The notes under the pieces: generated by a model
What the model saw: the letters and a program-made list of their open reading frames with translations, nothing else
The model's database searches: none
What the model was told of the DNA's origin: nothing
Program-made: the position numbers and the translations under genes
Shown here: positions 26,522 through 39,745 of the stretch, one piece after another
How positions within the stretch are numbered: position 1 is the first letter of the stretch
Layout of the letters: every line of letters begins with the position of its first letter
Assembly: GCF_014898815.1 (NCBI RefSeq)
Contig: NW_026515416.1
Location: 1,054,001-1,118,000 of the forward strand
From: Panonychus citri
Lineage: Eukaryota > Arthropoda > Arachnida > Trombidiformes > Tetranychidae
Direction of reading: 5' to 3'
DNA length: 64,000 nt

Positions 26522-29500
26522 TCAGTTGCATCCATTGATGTGCCAAATGTTTGAATCGAATTGATTTTTTGATCTAATTTGACCTGCAAGAAGCGGATTA
26601 ATAGCATATAACCAATCATGTAGCTCTTTGTCATTGGTAGAGTGCAGGACAAAGGTTCGGTGTTTGGTCTCAATTGAAATCGATCGGCATTGATTAGAAT
26701 CGGTCAAATAATCGGGATATTCAATGTTGGCCGTTGCCAGGTTGATTATGGCCCGTTCAATGGGATCACGTTCATCACAGTGGATAAATAGATATGGACG
26801 ACGGACGATTGCCCATCGTTTAAAAAGTTTGGATGTTTTTTCATCCGATAAAAGGATTGAACCTTTTCGAGAGATAACTGGACTTAAACGTATCTCCTCA
26901 ATTTCGGGGACAAACAAGGGTTTCATGGTTGGATCGAGTAGCCCACTTAGGACAGAGTCACGATCTTTATCAGATATATTACTATTTCTTTGTGACCAAT
27001 CATTGGTACTAAGAGGTCGATCAGGTGATAATAGTTCGGGACTTGAATGGATTGATGAACAAAGGTCAGATTCATCACCCGAAGGTGTCCCAAGGGAAGC
27101 TTTTTTCACTTGATGTGGACTTGGTTTTGATGGTATATGGGCAAGAATATGATTGACACACTTTTGACATAATTCTTTCTCCCTTGGTGACATGTCCCAT
27201 GGTCGATAAACGGCCTCATCAGTGACTGGAGTTGTTGCTGGACTGGCGCTTGCAGCTAAAGCAGCTAAATTCATTCGAGATCCACTTGATGTTAATCCAC
27301 AGGAAAGTAATTCCGGTTGAGGTGAACCTTTTTCTAGTTTCTCTCGAACTGTAAGAACATGTCGAACTTTTTCCGTTAATTCGAGGCGTTTAATCTTCTC
27401 CAATTCCCATTGATGGTCAAATATCAACGAATCACCTCTAGGCTGCCAACCATTTAGATTCTCCTCTCCTCGAACATAAGTACCAGAAGTGTCCAGAACT
27501 CGACGTTGCCTTCTCTTTACTCCAGGAGACCCACAATCAACTGCCCTTTTCAAGGTCAATTCATAAACCGCCGAAACATGGTTACAATCAGCATTCTTAT
27601 AAGCGCCACTGATCAAATGACGAAGTGCCTTAGTGTTTGGAGCTAATCGAGGAAGAGTTCGAGCATCTCTTTGGTAGATCATTAGACATAAATCTTTGGT
27701 TATAATGGCCAATTGATTACAATTCTCTAACTGTAACGAAATAGAAAATGAATGAAAAAAAATTCAGAAAAATTAAATGAACCATTGGAAGAAAAATTAA
27801 TTGTAATTACCTCGAGATAAGCTGAGAGGGTTAAATAGATTCGTTCACCCGTTGGTGTGACTCTATTCATGAGGTACGAGTTGTGAAGCGACGTGTCCCA
27901 GGCCGCTTCGAACCTTCTAACGATTCTACCGTCCATTTTATCGAGATATTCAATGGAAAATAGACTAAGAGATAAAACTGATTCATCATCTTCGTCGTCA
28001 AAATTATCCGGATAATCAACGCTGGTTCGTATTCGTCCTAAAACCAATTCTCTTATATCTTTCCAAACGATATCTGGATCGTCTTCATGGATAACTGTTA
28101 TTCTTAGACGACGTTGAATACCATGATGAAGAAGTAAAGTTCCCCTACAGGGTGTATCATCGTGATGATCAACAACAACGGGAATGTATTCACCGGTCGG
28201 TGCCAATTCACAGACTTCGAACCAAACAAGTAGATCGTATTTAGCATGAATATGAGCGGAACTTGGGGACGCGTTTAACAATGAGTATCGTTGCGATGGA
28301 ATGGGCTGAGAAACGGGAATAAATTGAGGGAACATTCGTCTGGGTGGTTGACGAACAGAATTACTATTAGAAAAAAAAAGAAGACAACGAAACGAAAACA
28401 ATATAATCGAATGTATGAAATTCAATCAGAATCAATTTTCGAGGGAAGAAAATTTCAACTCACTGATTCTGTGCTCCTGGAATAAAATCTCGTACATCTT
28501 TCGATTCTTTATGAAGAGGATGCTGTTGGTAATGTCCAAACACTTCGAAGACAATTGGATACGATTGTATGTAATCAATGAATTCTTGAGTTACCTGGAT
28601 GGTGATATTTTGAATTCGAAAAAATCCCGGCGGTGGACCTTTACCTGTATTCTTGATTGGTTCCGTTGAAAAAGGTTCATCGTGACGGTGGAGAAAATTG
28701 AATTGACAGAAAATGTCCCCATACTCTTTGGCAATATCGATTATTTGTAAAATTATCACACGAAAGGTAAAATCTTTACCTAATTTAAGATGTTCACTTA
28801 ATTTAGATAACATTTGATTATCGTTGTTTAGCTTATCCTCATTTTCACCTTGATCACTTGACGATTCTGGATCATCACCATTATTGTTTTTAAATTTATC
28901 ACCGGAACAATTAACTAATTGTAATAAGTTGGGAATATTAAACTCCTTTGATCCAACAGGCTGACACCATTTTGATTTTAATGTTAACAGTTTAGGATCA
29001 TCAGAATTAAATTCAATTCTTGCTGATTGTCGGATATTCAATGAAGTCGCCGAGCCGATATCAGGAACATTAGCTGAATCATCATCATCTTAATAAGAAA
29101 AGAAGATTTAATTTTAATTGTTGAAGGAAATAAATTGAATTAAGGATAATCAATCAATCAACTTGACTAAACCAACAAAAGCAAATCAATCAAACTCATA
29201 ATATTATTACAAAAAACAAAGATACAAAATCAGCTGATTAATTTTAAATTATCACGAAAATTAAGATTATTATCTAATCTTAATCTTCCTGGAAACTGTT
29301 ACAATCTATCAGAATGATAAAATTAGGTTATAATCAACAATTAAGGTTAATTATTGATCATCAAACTGATTTCATACAAACAACAATTGATTGTATTTCT
29401 TTTGTTGTTGTTCAATTTGATTCTCATTTAAATTGTTGGTTTGTTTTCATTTGTTTGCTCATTTCCATTGGAAATTGTTTCTAATTGATTGTTGATTAGT

Positions 29501-32500
29501 TAATTGTTGGAACTTACCAGTTACTGGTTGTATTGCTACTCGAAGAAAACCTTTAACATCACCTTTCTCAGTTACGATTGGAACTTTTTGAACCAAAGTC
29601 AGCGAATGGAAAAGATTGGAAATATAAAGAAAAGTTCGACCAATTAATCGAAACCAGGGGAATCTATCATAGAACGGATCACCTCCGGTCGAACCAGAAT
29701 CGAAATTACATTCAGGTGAGGTTGGTGACATTTCTGCTTCGTTTTTGTACATTTCTCTCATCAGTTCTAATCGTTTTCTTTATTATTATCATATGATATC
29801 ATTTGGAAATCAGTTGGATCATCATCAGAATTGATTATCAACCAGCATGAGATCAAGAAAAGAAGAGAAGAAAAAAAAACAAATTGAAATTGATAAACAT
29901 CGAAAAGTAACTTCTATAGATGAATAATGATTATAATCATGAAGGAACATGATGATGATTGAATATTAATAATAATCTTAAATTGTGATTAAGTGAAAGA
30001 GAGAGAGAGAGAGAAAAAATTAAGACAGAATTTAGATTAAATCTAAGAAAACATGGAAAATTAAAGTTAATCTAATATAATCATTATCATTTGGATTCTG
30101 ATGAATTGTGATAATTGATAATCTTTTCAGGTAGTTAATTAACCTTTCTTGAAACTGGATTTGATTCATCATCTCGTCATTAAAGAAGGTAAATGATTTC
30201 ATCAATTGATCAGAACTTGATTCAGAACTTATAACATCTAAATCGTCAAAATAATGATAGTAAATATGACGCATCATCTCCAGTCGATGCCTGTGAAGGG
30301 ATTGGATAAAAAATAAAGGTAAAAGGAGGAAACGGAAATTACAATTAGGTTTCAACTAAATTAACAAGCAACTACGATGAAACAAAAGGTAAATTGATTG
30401 ATGCGTGTTTGTCAATGTTTAACATGGAAACAGTTACGAAGGTTAATCAAATCAAGGAAATCAAGGTTTTCACATTCATTTAGAGTTTGAACAATTTGAA
30501 ATAGATTAACGGTAAAGAGAGAGAGAGAGAATTGAAAGTTAATTGTGATTAGAAATAAGTAGTGAACTAAACATGCAGATAGTTAATTGTTTAACCAAAA
30601 TAATCAGAATTGAGATTTTAACAAGCAGCACAAAAAGAGTTAAATTAAATAGGGAAACAATTACAATTAGTGTCATGGAATTGAATTGATGGTCAGTTAC
30701 CTTAATTTACTCAGTGACCAGTAATGTGTTGCTCCGTTTTTGGTGTCCAGCACTTCAACGGCCACTATGGTTCGAGGATCTTTCATTTGTGACGGATTTT
30801 CGTATTGTAAATTTGGTACATTTTCTAGTTGATTGTAACAATTAACTGATTTTAGATCAACTGGGAGAGGTGAATACATTGTGTCCGTTAGAAGGACGAA
30901 TTGAAATTGAACGCGTTTCTTTAGCTCAACGGAAATTGCATTCGCTTCTTTAAGGAATATCGCATTTCCCCAAAGGTCATCTCGAAGGCTGGTGAACTGA
31001 TGGTGTTTCCACTTTTCGAATGCACTTTCGACAATTTTATACTGGTCATCTGTCCAATTGATTTCTTCACTGAAAACATCTTCTAATGTTAAATCGTCTT
31101 TACAACTGACCATTGAGGTTACCATCGAGGTGACCATTGATACACAAGGTGAAGATAAGGTCATCGATTGTTCATCAACCTGCCGCTGTAAACTCTCAAT
31201 TCTGGCCTCATAATTTTTCGTTGTTCTTCCTTTTCTTTTCTGAACTGTTCTTCAAGGGCAACAAGTTTCTTTTCCATTTCAACTTTCAGGTCAATCCCTT
31301 GTTTCTCTAACAGTTCAAGTTGAGCGAAACTCCAATCGACCAGTTTAAGGCCATTTTTCTCTGGATTAATAATCTCTTTCGGTGGTTCTCTTTGTAATCG
31401 AGCTTGTTCTGGATGCTGGAATCGAAACACATGATATTTACCAAGAATAACTCGAGAACCAGTTTTAAGTTCAACCGGTTTATCGACTTTCATTCCGTTG
31501 ACATAGCAAAGAGAGTCTCGAACTGGTATTAAAGTGACCTTACCATCACGATTCTCGAAGATACAATGTTCAAGAGCAATGTGACTTCCATGGAGTTTTA
31601 TATCTTGAGGTATTTCGGCCTCCGAAAGACCCACTCTGGTGAAACCATCTTTGATGTAGTAAATTAGACACTCGGACATCAATGGATCTTCATTAAGGTT
31701 AACTAGATGAGGTGTTCGTTGGGGTGAAAATAGGCCAACTGTGTCACCATCTTCGCCCGTTGCCACACCCATTTCGACGAGAACTGCTTCTCGTTGTAAT
31801 CGAATCATTTCTGTTCGTTTTAATTTCTCTTCCCATGTTTCATTTAATTCTGACATTAATTTCTCGGATTCTTGAAGCTGTTCAATCGCCGTCTCACCAA
31901 CTTGTGATACTGAACCAGTTCGCCGTTTAACCGATTGAACATCAACCTGAGCCGAATCTTCACCCATCTCTAAACCTTCAGCTCGAAGTAAAGCTTTCAA
32001 TTTAATTATCTCTTCCTTTAATTCTCGAATCAATTTAGCATTGGCATCTTCATTAATCACCGCTTTGCATACAATTTGTTTCGCACGATCAGCATAACGT
32101 AATGTACTTAATGTTTCATCGTAATTAATATCAGCCGGACTAATCGCCGCTATCATTGCAGTCTTTGAATTTCCACCTTGAATTATCAAGCAACAAAAAA
32201 AAGAAAGAAACAATTTCAAAATTAGTTAATTGTTCCAATAGGAAAATAAACAATCAGTACGAACCTAAATTTTCCCGAAGAAGCCAAGTCAGTACCGAAT
32301 CTCGATATGGAATATGTTCACCTTTTTTCTTCTTCTTCGTTGCCTAATTGTAACAATTAACAGAATCAATTAATTATCTTCTAATATGATTAATCAATAT
32401 GATGAATAAAATTGATCCGATTAACTTACCGACTATTTTTGATAATCACGAAAACGTAGTTATGACAATAGGGAATAAGTGAAATTTTGGTGGAAACAAA

Positions 32501-33741
32501 ATAAGAATCCAAGTTAATTGTTGACACATATGAAGATAATTAACAATTAATCAACTCACCATTTCAACGAGAGCCGAAATGACTTTACCTAATGTCGTTA
32601 ATGATTTATTTATATTTGCGCCTTCCTTTAATCGGGTTCCTTGAGCGCCGGTTGAATCAGCTCGTTCGCTTCCGGCTAAATCAACAAGCGATATTTTTGA
32701 AACTTTCTCCGCCTCCAGGCCAGTAGCTGAATCAGTCCGTCGTTGAGTGAAAATAATCGTGAAAACGGCATGTGACCTACTACTCGTCTCGTTCATATTA
32801 GTTGCAGCTACAGTTCTAGAAAAATAAATCAACAAGAAAATGTATAACAAAATAATAACTTTAATCAAATGATGATGTTGATGATGATTAAAATTTTATC
32901 CTAATCTCCCAGAGGATTTAGTCTTGAATATGAATCAGGGTTATGACTTGGGGAGAGTAAAAAATGCTCACTGATCAACATGGTAACTGAATAAGTTAAT
33001 TGTAGTTGATTAGCTAATGGAAAACTTAAACTCGATGTCAAGTAATTAGTTAAATTGTTGTTCTAATTGTTCTTACCTTGCCTTGTTACCTTCATCCATC
33101 AATTCCCTTATATCTTCATATGAAGTGACCGCAAGTCGAGATAAATCCTCGACGTATGGACCAAGAACTGGATGTTCACGAACTCGAAGTGATGAACGAT
33201 TTTTAGGATTTAAAAGATCACGAACTCGTTCACAATAAATTTCCATGAAAGAAACTTCAACCGAATAGAGGGAATTCTCATCATCATCGGATAGAACTCG
33301 ATGGAAAAGGTCACGGCAGATATGAGGGATGACACCTTCTTCCTCTTTGGTGCCCATCATCGTGTAACTTTTACCCGCTCCCGTTTGTCCATAAGCGAAA
33401 ATGCAAACATTGTATCCCTCGAATGCGTGTTGTAACATTTTCTCACCGATATCTTTGTAAACCCGATCCTGGGAAGCGAAATTTGGATCATCCGGATTAT
33501 GTGACCAATACGAGTAATCGAAGTTGAAATTTTTATCTGTATCCGAAATCTTTGGATTGGTAATTGCTGTCAGAGAAAAACAAAGAAGGATTAACAGTTA
33601 ATCTTAATCATTGGACAATCGATTAGCAATTCAATACTTACTTGTTGTCTGTCCATTCATACCAATGATACATTTACATTTGTAGCTAATCTCACGATTA
33701 TTAAAGGGCCGAACCCGAACAGCGACTTTAACTGAGGACAT
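26522..33741 (-). CDS. unc-104: Kinesin-3 motor KIF1A/unc-104 (imac), with a one-base frame break
   Basis: Coding exons (minus): 33741-33642, 33566-33077, 32815-32560, 32343-32265, 32176-30701, 29777-29518, 29088-28464, 28363-27811 and 27730-26522. Restoring one missing base gives about 1682 residues, the usual size. This plus-end motor carries synaptic-vesicle precursors along axons. Seen: N-terminal motor with GQTGAGKS (about 93-100), NETSSRSH and DLAGSE; neck; FHA domain after WSFAQLELLEKQGID; the kinesin-3 block FTSLRDDLWGNAIFLKEANA; DPFYDRFPWFRLIGR; and a C-terminal PH domain (about 1560-1665, FKRWAIVRRPYLFIH). Odd: exon 32176-30701 changes frame at an A5 run (31214-31218); its 1476 nt are one short for the downstream splice phase. 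A candidate cassette exon lies at 30290-30144. The 5' UTR probably includes an upstream noncoding exon. Confidence 0.95.
30144..30290 (-). other. unc-104: Candidate in-frame cassette (or alternative) exon of KIF1A
   Basis: This 147-nt open segment has an acceptor (TTCACAG) and a donor (AAAG|GTTAAT) and is phase 2 on both sides, so it fits between exons 32176-30701 and 29777-29518 without shifting the frame. It starts HRLEMMRHIYYHYFDD, a diverged version of the next exon's KRLELMREMYKNEAEM, so it looks like an exon duplication. Without the donor it would run to a stop at 30032 and truncate the motor after the FHA region. Expression is unknown. Confidence 0.5.
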
Positions 33742-36700
33742 GGTCGATTATTATTATCGATTTGATTGAGTTGGTCTCGATTTTATAAATTGATCTAATT
33801 TCTAATTGTATATCACAAGGAGCGTAACCTGATTAGAGGAAAGAAAAGCAATTGTGAACAATTAAGATGAGAATGATTAGAGTTTATGATTTGGATTAAT
33901 CGATGTGGAGATTTAATTGTGATGAATTGGATTGAGATCGATTTGATTCTAACTGATTGAGATGTAAATCAATATTCGTAAATTGAATTAATGAATGATG
34001 CAAATGAGAAAGGAAGAATTAATTATTTAAGAAAATTTCATAAGACTGAATTTCTAATGAATCAATTTTCATGCATAGAAACACATATACACATAAAGCT
34101 GGAATCAAATTGATAACATTGAGAGAGAAAAAGATGAGGATGATAAATTCTGGACAGAGAAGATAATTAAAGATGATATAAAGAGTAAAATATGTTTAGA
34201 ATTTGGAATAGAATTTTTTTTTTCTTCTATTCTCTTTTCTAGTTATATTTTCCATGGGTGTTCAATGATAAACGCGCGCAGTTAACTCAATGTGGAATCA
34301 TTAAAATGATGATGAAGAGATGATGAGATACAAAGAGAAATAGAAAGACAAAGATGATGATGATGAGAGAGAGAAGGAGGTGATTCTATCGTCGGAGGTT
34401 ACCAGGCAGGGAAGGTTAACATGGAAGGAAGAGATAGAAAGAGAAAAAGAAAGATGAAGATAAAAGAGATTCGAGAAAATCGATATTCTATCTTATCCAA
34501 TTCTATTCATTTATAAAGATAAATTCTTATTCTTTTTTTTCACTTAACCATCTTATTAGAACTAAGAATCTTATTTATTGGCACTTGTATTGATTGGAAA
34601 CAATTAGCTGATCATAAACAATCAACTAATTGCGATTTCATCTTGTTCATCATGTTGAGTATTTGATTGGAAATCCTTGGAATGGATTTTATCAATTCTC
34701 ATTTCAAATGGATTTTATTACTTTGATACTCACCTTTTCATTGAATTTGATGAATAATATTAATCACTTTTCAGCAATCAAGATATTAGGTGATCAGAAT
34801 TTATAATTACACTGAACAAGGTGAATTTACAATTAGATTAAATTGTCAAATGTTACATTTGATTGGCGATTAAACAAAACAATAATCACGAAATTTTGTC
34901 AATTCTTGTAACGCATGAGCGTTACCTTGGAATTGAGATAATTGTGATTGATTAACTAATAGAAGTGTAACAATTAACTGATCATTTTGTCTGTTCTTTG
35001 GTTATCATAATGTCGAAATGAAATGATGATGATTAAGATGATTAATTGTTTTTATTAGAAATTGAAAGGAAAAGTTAATTTCAAATGAGAATAATAATTT
35101 AATTTAATCCAATTATCAATATGATTTATACACAAGAGGATAAATTGTTTTAATTGATTTTCTTGCTTATTGATTGAGTATTGGGATTAACCTATTAGTA
35201 TTTTGTTACTGTTGATTTACCAATTGATTTAAATATAATTAGATTTGTGTATTTGGGAATCTCAGCAATTAAATTTCATTTTTCATTTTCATTTTCATAA
35301 TTATTGTTTTTTTTTGATTTTTTGCTTCAAGTCTTTTGGTGATTTGTGTTGGGATAATAACGATTATTTAACATAATTGTTAATCAAGTTGATCAAAAGT
35401 TTTCGTGAATCATGATTAAGATTAAGAGATTAATCTGATTAAAAGATTTATACATAATTTATATTTACGAACAAAATTTCACTTGTATTTTCATCAGCAA
35501 ACATTAACAGAGAGAGAAATAAAAATTCTGATTCCATATATTCATGAGATTGATTCAATTTCTTGCGATAAAACTGATCATCGAATCTAATTAACTTTCT
35601 GATTGCAAATATTTGATTTTCGAATTGATTTTCGATTAATCTTCAAGTGGATGAAATGAAAGTCAATCTCTTTAAGGTGAGAAAATTGGATAATATCATC
35701 AATCTCAGTTCCAATCTCGGATTAAGTTACCATGTATTAGAATGAGAGTGAAGGTGAGAAGCCATGATGAAGGGAACATGGGAAGATAGATGATGATGGT
35801 GAATAAGAGAAGAAGATAAAAGATGAATCAGGAATCGTCTATTTGGAATGCGTAAGGCCAATGAAGATTCGATGGAGTTGTTATTAATTTCTTTAAATTA
35901 AGAGGCAATTAAGGTAAGATGACTAGAGATACACAGAGAGTGAGAGAGAGAAAGTGATAATTAAAAGAAAAGAAAATGATTAATATGAAAATTGAAGAGA
36001 AAACAATCAAACAGCAAATAGATCATCCAAATCCATAGGATCCATTTTTTTAGGAAAAAAGGAGAAATTTTTTTTTCTTTTGCTTTTCAATCAATTGTAA
36101 CACTAATTTATGATTTAGTCCCAGTTAACCTTAGAATTCAATTATTATATGTATATTTATATGCATAGCATTGTAGAGATAATTGTAGATTCAGATGATC
36201 AATTGTCTGAAGTCCAGTGTGAGTTCACTCAGGGAGAGAGGAGGGAGAGGGAATTGATTTCCAAGCCATGAGAAGTGATTGATGAATTAAGCATGACAAT
36301 TAAATTGCAGAATCAAAAATAGCAACGAGAACAATGATAACAGTGATGAGTATATATTATATGAAATTTGCTGTAATGATAACTCGTTGAAAAGATGATG
36401 ATAAACTGACCGCATCCATTATGAAGCTAAAAGGCCAATCGGCCGATAAAAATGTTCGTGTTTTCCTTGCATTGTACTGGTCATCGTGATATTTGATTGA
36501 CCATTGAATGGAGATGATAATATGTTGCCAGTCAATTTGATGATCTCTCAGAGTAACTTTGGTGTCAATAGAAGAGTAGATTAGAATTAAATTGTGATGT
36601 TAAACGGTGAAAGTGATCTGATAGATGTGAAGAAAAAATTTGATTCTATTCAGATGATGATGAGAATAGAAGATGAATTAAAAAGATAACTGTAATTCCA

Positions 36701-36746
36701 TGTGTGTGTGTGTGTGTGTGTAAATCCAGTGACCATTGAGGATTAA
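33742..36746. other. Intergenic spacer between KIF1A and SNAP-25
   Basis: No coding region seen. The 700 bases next to 33741 should hold the kinesin promoter and 5' UTR; an isolated CGCGCGC lies at about 34274. A (TG)n run (36701-36721) sits about 25 bases beyond the SNAP-25 stop codon, probably in its 3' UTR. Confidence 0.55.
36701..36721. repeat. (TG)n microsatellite
   Basis: Ten TG units just downstream of the SNAP-25 stop codon; transcribed as CA repeats on the minus strand if within the 3' UTR. Confidence 0.9.
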
Positions 36747-37568
36747 TTATTTGAGAAGCTTTTGAGCTCTTTCATTAGCGGTTTGAATCCTAAGTTTATT
36801 GGAATCGGCTTTAAGGTTAATCCTTTCCAATTGAGCGTTTTGTGACCCAATTTCTTGGCCCATGTCGATGGCCATGTTTCGTAAATTACCGATCATTGTA
36901 GATACACCTTGCATATTTTCCTCCATCTCGTCTTCTCGAGCATCTTTGGTAACCCGAGCGATATATTGTCCACCCATTGGTCCACCGCCATTCCGTTCAT
37001 CCATAACTCGAGCTGGTTGACCAGCGATTACTTTACCATCTTCACTTGATTTCCAGGTTGATTCGTTTTCTTTAAATTCTGATTGTTTATTACAAGGACA
37101 GGTACACAGTCCACAACATTGCTCCATACCAGTTAATGCTTTTTCCGCTTCCTTCATGTCGGCGTTTATTTTATCCATGTCCTCTTCGACCCTGTCCAGT
37201 TGTTCACCTTGTTCATCTAAAGCGACCAATGTCCGAATACCGGCTTCTTTACTGTCCTCGCATAGAGCAAGCATACGACGAGTCGATTCGAGGGACTAAA
37301 ATAGAGACGAGGATGAAAAAAGAAACGATTAACTTACATTATCTGAAAGAAAATTATTCTTAATCTTAATGACTGATTATCATCAACACCTCACATGGTG
37401 GATTTATCATTAGTTCTGCAATTAGAATTGCAAATGATTTAATTGTTTAAGGGAGGAAGGAGAATTACAAACCTCATCAGTTACTTCATCAGCTCTCATT
37501 TGTAACCTTTCACCTTCGGTCTTGGGTACAACCGGTGCTGGAGGCTCTTCTGCTGGAGGAGGAGGCAT
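36747..37568 (-). CDS. Snap25: SNAP-25, t-SNARE for synaptic vesicle fusion
   Basis: Two coding exons (minus): 37568-37473 (32 codons, starting MPPPPAEEPPAPVV) and 37295-36747 join in phase 0 to give 214 residues, against 206-212 for typical SNAP-25. The protein supplies two of the four helices of the exocytic SNARE complex with syntaxin and synaptobrevin at the plasma membrane. Seen: first SNARE helix (about residues 20-85, with LVALDEQGEQLDR), the linker with five cysteines (C92, C93, C96, C98, C100; CCGLCTCPC) that are palmitoylated in the family, and the second SNARE helix (about 145-210, DEMEENMQGVSTMIGNLRNM). The proline-rich N-terminus is a little longer than in vertebrates. The exon 1 donor is GTTTGT, weaker than consensus. 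A donor-like AAAG|GTAAGA at about 38546 (minus) may mark an upstream 5' UTR exon. Confidence 0.96.
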
Positions 37569-39648
37569 TTTGATTGATTGCTTGTGATTAAAATTAGTCA
37601 ATTAACTTGATGAAAATATGACGATTGGTCAGTTTATCCAAATCGATTGGCAGAGTGGATAAAACACCCAAAAGCCTGAAAAGGTCAACACTAAGGTGAA
37701 TATATTGATAGAAGGTTAAAATGGATACAGAATTTGAATATGTTGATTGTTGTTTATGATGTTTCGAAATCGCTGGATAGTAAGGTGAAAGGTGAATTTA
37801 TCCAGGGTAATGTTGATTCTGAGATGAAATTTATCACTAATCAGAAAGATTTTCGTAGTATAAATAACAGGCCACACAATAGAAATACAATTTTTCTCCG
37901 ATTTTTGTTCAAATCTAAATCAAAGTATATTAATTGTCTTCTGTTCTTTCCAGATCACAACCAGATAATAATAGTAAATAACAGTCTTGAGAATTGAAAA
38001 GAATATTTTTTTCGTCTATTCTTTGCTAATCTAGATAAATGAAGAAAAAATTCAGAGAAAATATCAATAAACATTAATAGTGATTCTAATATCAGGATAT
38101 GTATTCATTGATACAAGAATCAGAGACAATCCCATGAGTTTGCAAAGATTTTCAATGAATATTAATCATCTTCTTACCTTTAATGATGATTAGAAGATTT
38201 TAATTGTTTGGTGTAAATTGAAATGATCAACAAACATACTAAATTGTGAAGAGAAACATTAGATTAATCAAAGATAATTGTATTCAAGGGAACCAAGAGA
38301 AACAATTGTAATGTTATTGTGTCACCAAAGAATTAATTAGATTCTGAATGTGTTGATAGTCGATTCAGTGATTAATTAACATCATACTAATCTACAAGAA
38401 GATAAATATTATTAGTAAATTGGCTTAAATGTTAGATTAATATGATAAATGTAATAGAGAGAGAGAGAGACATTGAAAACAAGAGAAGAACCAAAAATAT
38501 CTGAGCAGAAGCTTTTTAGGTTTCGTCGAAGTATTTTTTTCTTACCTTTCTCTTTCTCTCTCTCTCATTCTGACTCTCTCTCTCCCACTCTCTCAATACC
38601 ATGAATACCACCACCAACACCCATTTACCACCCAAACAATTACTCCAAAAACCAGAGAAACGACAAAATAATAACAATAAACTGAATCCTTTTCGCAATC
38701 GAGACTTTGTTTATCTCTTTCTCTCAAATGTCCAAAACTTAATTGTCATCCTCGAATTGATCATTTTAATCATCATTGATCATTAGATTATCTTCATTTA
38801 ACCTTCTCTCTCATTTGATAATCATCTTCAATCTAATCCTTTATTGTCAATCAATTAAATGGATTTGAAACTCACAAAGACAATTATAAATATTCATAAA
38901 TTTCCATTGTCGATTTAAATTGTATTAGAACTTTTTTTTTCCAATTCGACTTTAATATTAATTTGATTATCTATTATTAGATTTGAACTTTTCATTTGCA
39001 ATTAGTTAATCATTCAACGTAATTATCTTGAATCAACTTAATTTCATCACTACAACTACCTTGTAATTACAGTTAATTGAGTTTAGAAACTATTAAAGTA
39101 AATAATATATCAACAGTTAATTCAGTTTGATTTTCATTTAGAAGGCAATTTAAGTTTTCTGATTAACAGTTAATTTCTGATTCTATTAAGAAGTATTTTT
39201 AATTGAAACAATTTACAATATTTCACAAAAAAGAAGATAAATTGTTACAGCTAATTAGATAATCACCATGATTAGGTGATTAGTTTATCATTTAGAAAAC
39301 GAAATTAATTTCTTCCAATATAGTAATTTAATCAAAAGTATCTATTATTATTACGATGATTGTAATCGGATTAATTGATTTTCATGTCTGGTTGATCATG
39401 GGAAAGATTTTGAAAGTTTTTTTTAATCACAATCAAGTTAATTGTTACAAAGAAAACTCAATCTACTATTGGTTTACAATAGTAAAAGATAATATTTACA
39501 ACGATCAATTCTGATGATTAGAATTAACTTTTCCTCTCTCTCTTTAACAATTAATTGCTAGTAGTAATTTAATCGTTTCCTTGATTGTATATTGTTAACA
39601 ATAAACATCATCAAAAATTAATCATCATCATGAATCACCAAAATAATG

Positions 39649-39745
39649 ACCAGAGTTCCGGTTTCATGAGATTTACAATTAACCGGTTAACCAGAAATCA
39701 ACTAACCAGTTCTGGTTAGTTAACCAGAAAATTTGTTTCTCTCTA
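39649..39745. promoter_or_regulatory. Noncoding block with Grainyhead-like motifs, copy 2
   Basis: It contains GAGTTCCGGTTTCA (39653-39666), AACCGGTT (39681-39688, the exact Grainyhead core palindrome), AACCAG-TT-CTGGTT (39704-39717) and GGTTAGTTAACCAG (39714-39727). It aligns with 21007-21100, and flanking sequence up to about 39930 also resembles the region after 21100 up to about 21830. Possible enhancer of the SNAP-25 side; inferred only. Confidence 0.45.

Noticed and set aside
31161..31220. An intron explaining the KIF1A frame change
   Set aside because: The coiled-coil text is continuous across the point, and any GT-AG pair nearby would remove conserved residues; a single-base indel is simpler.
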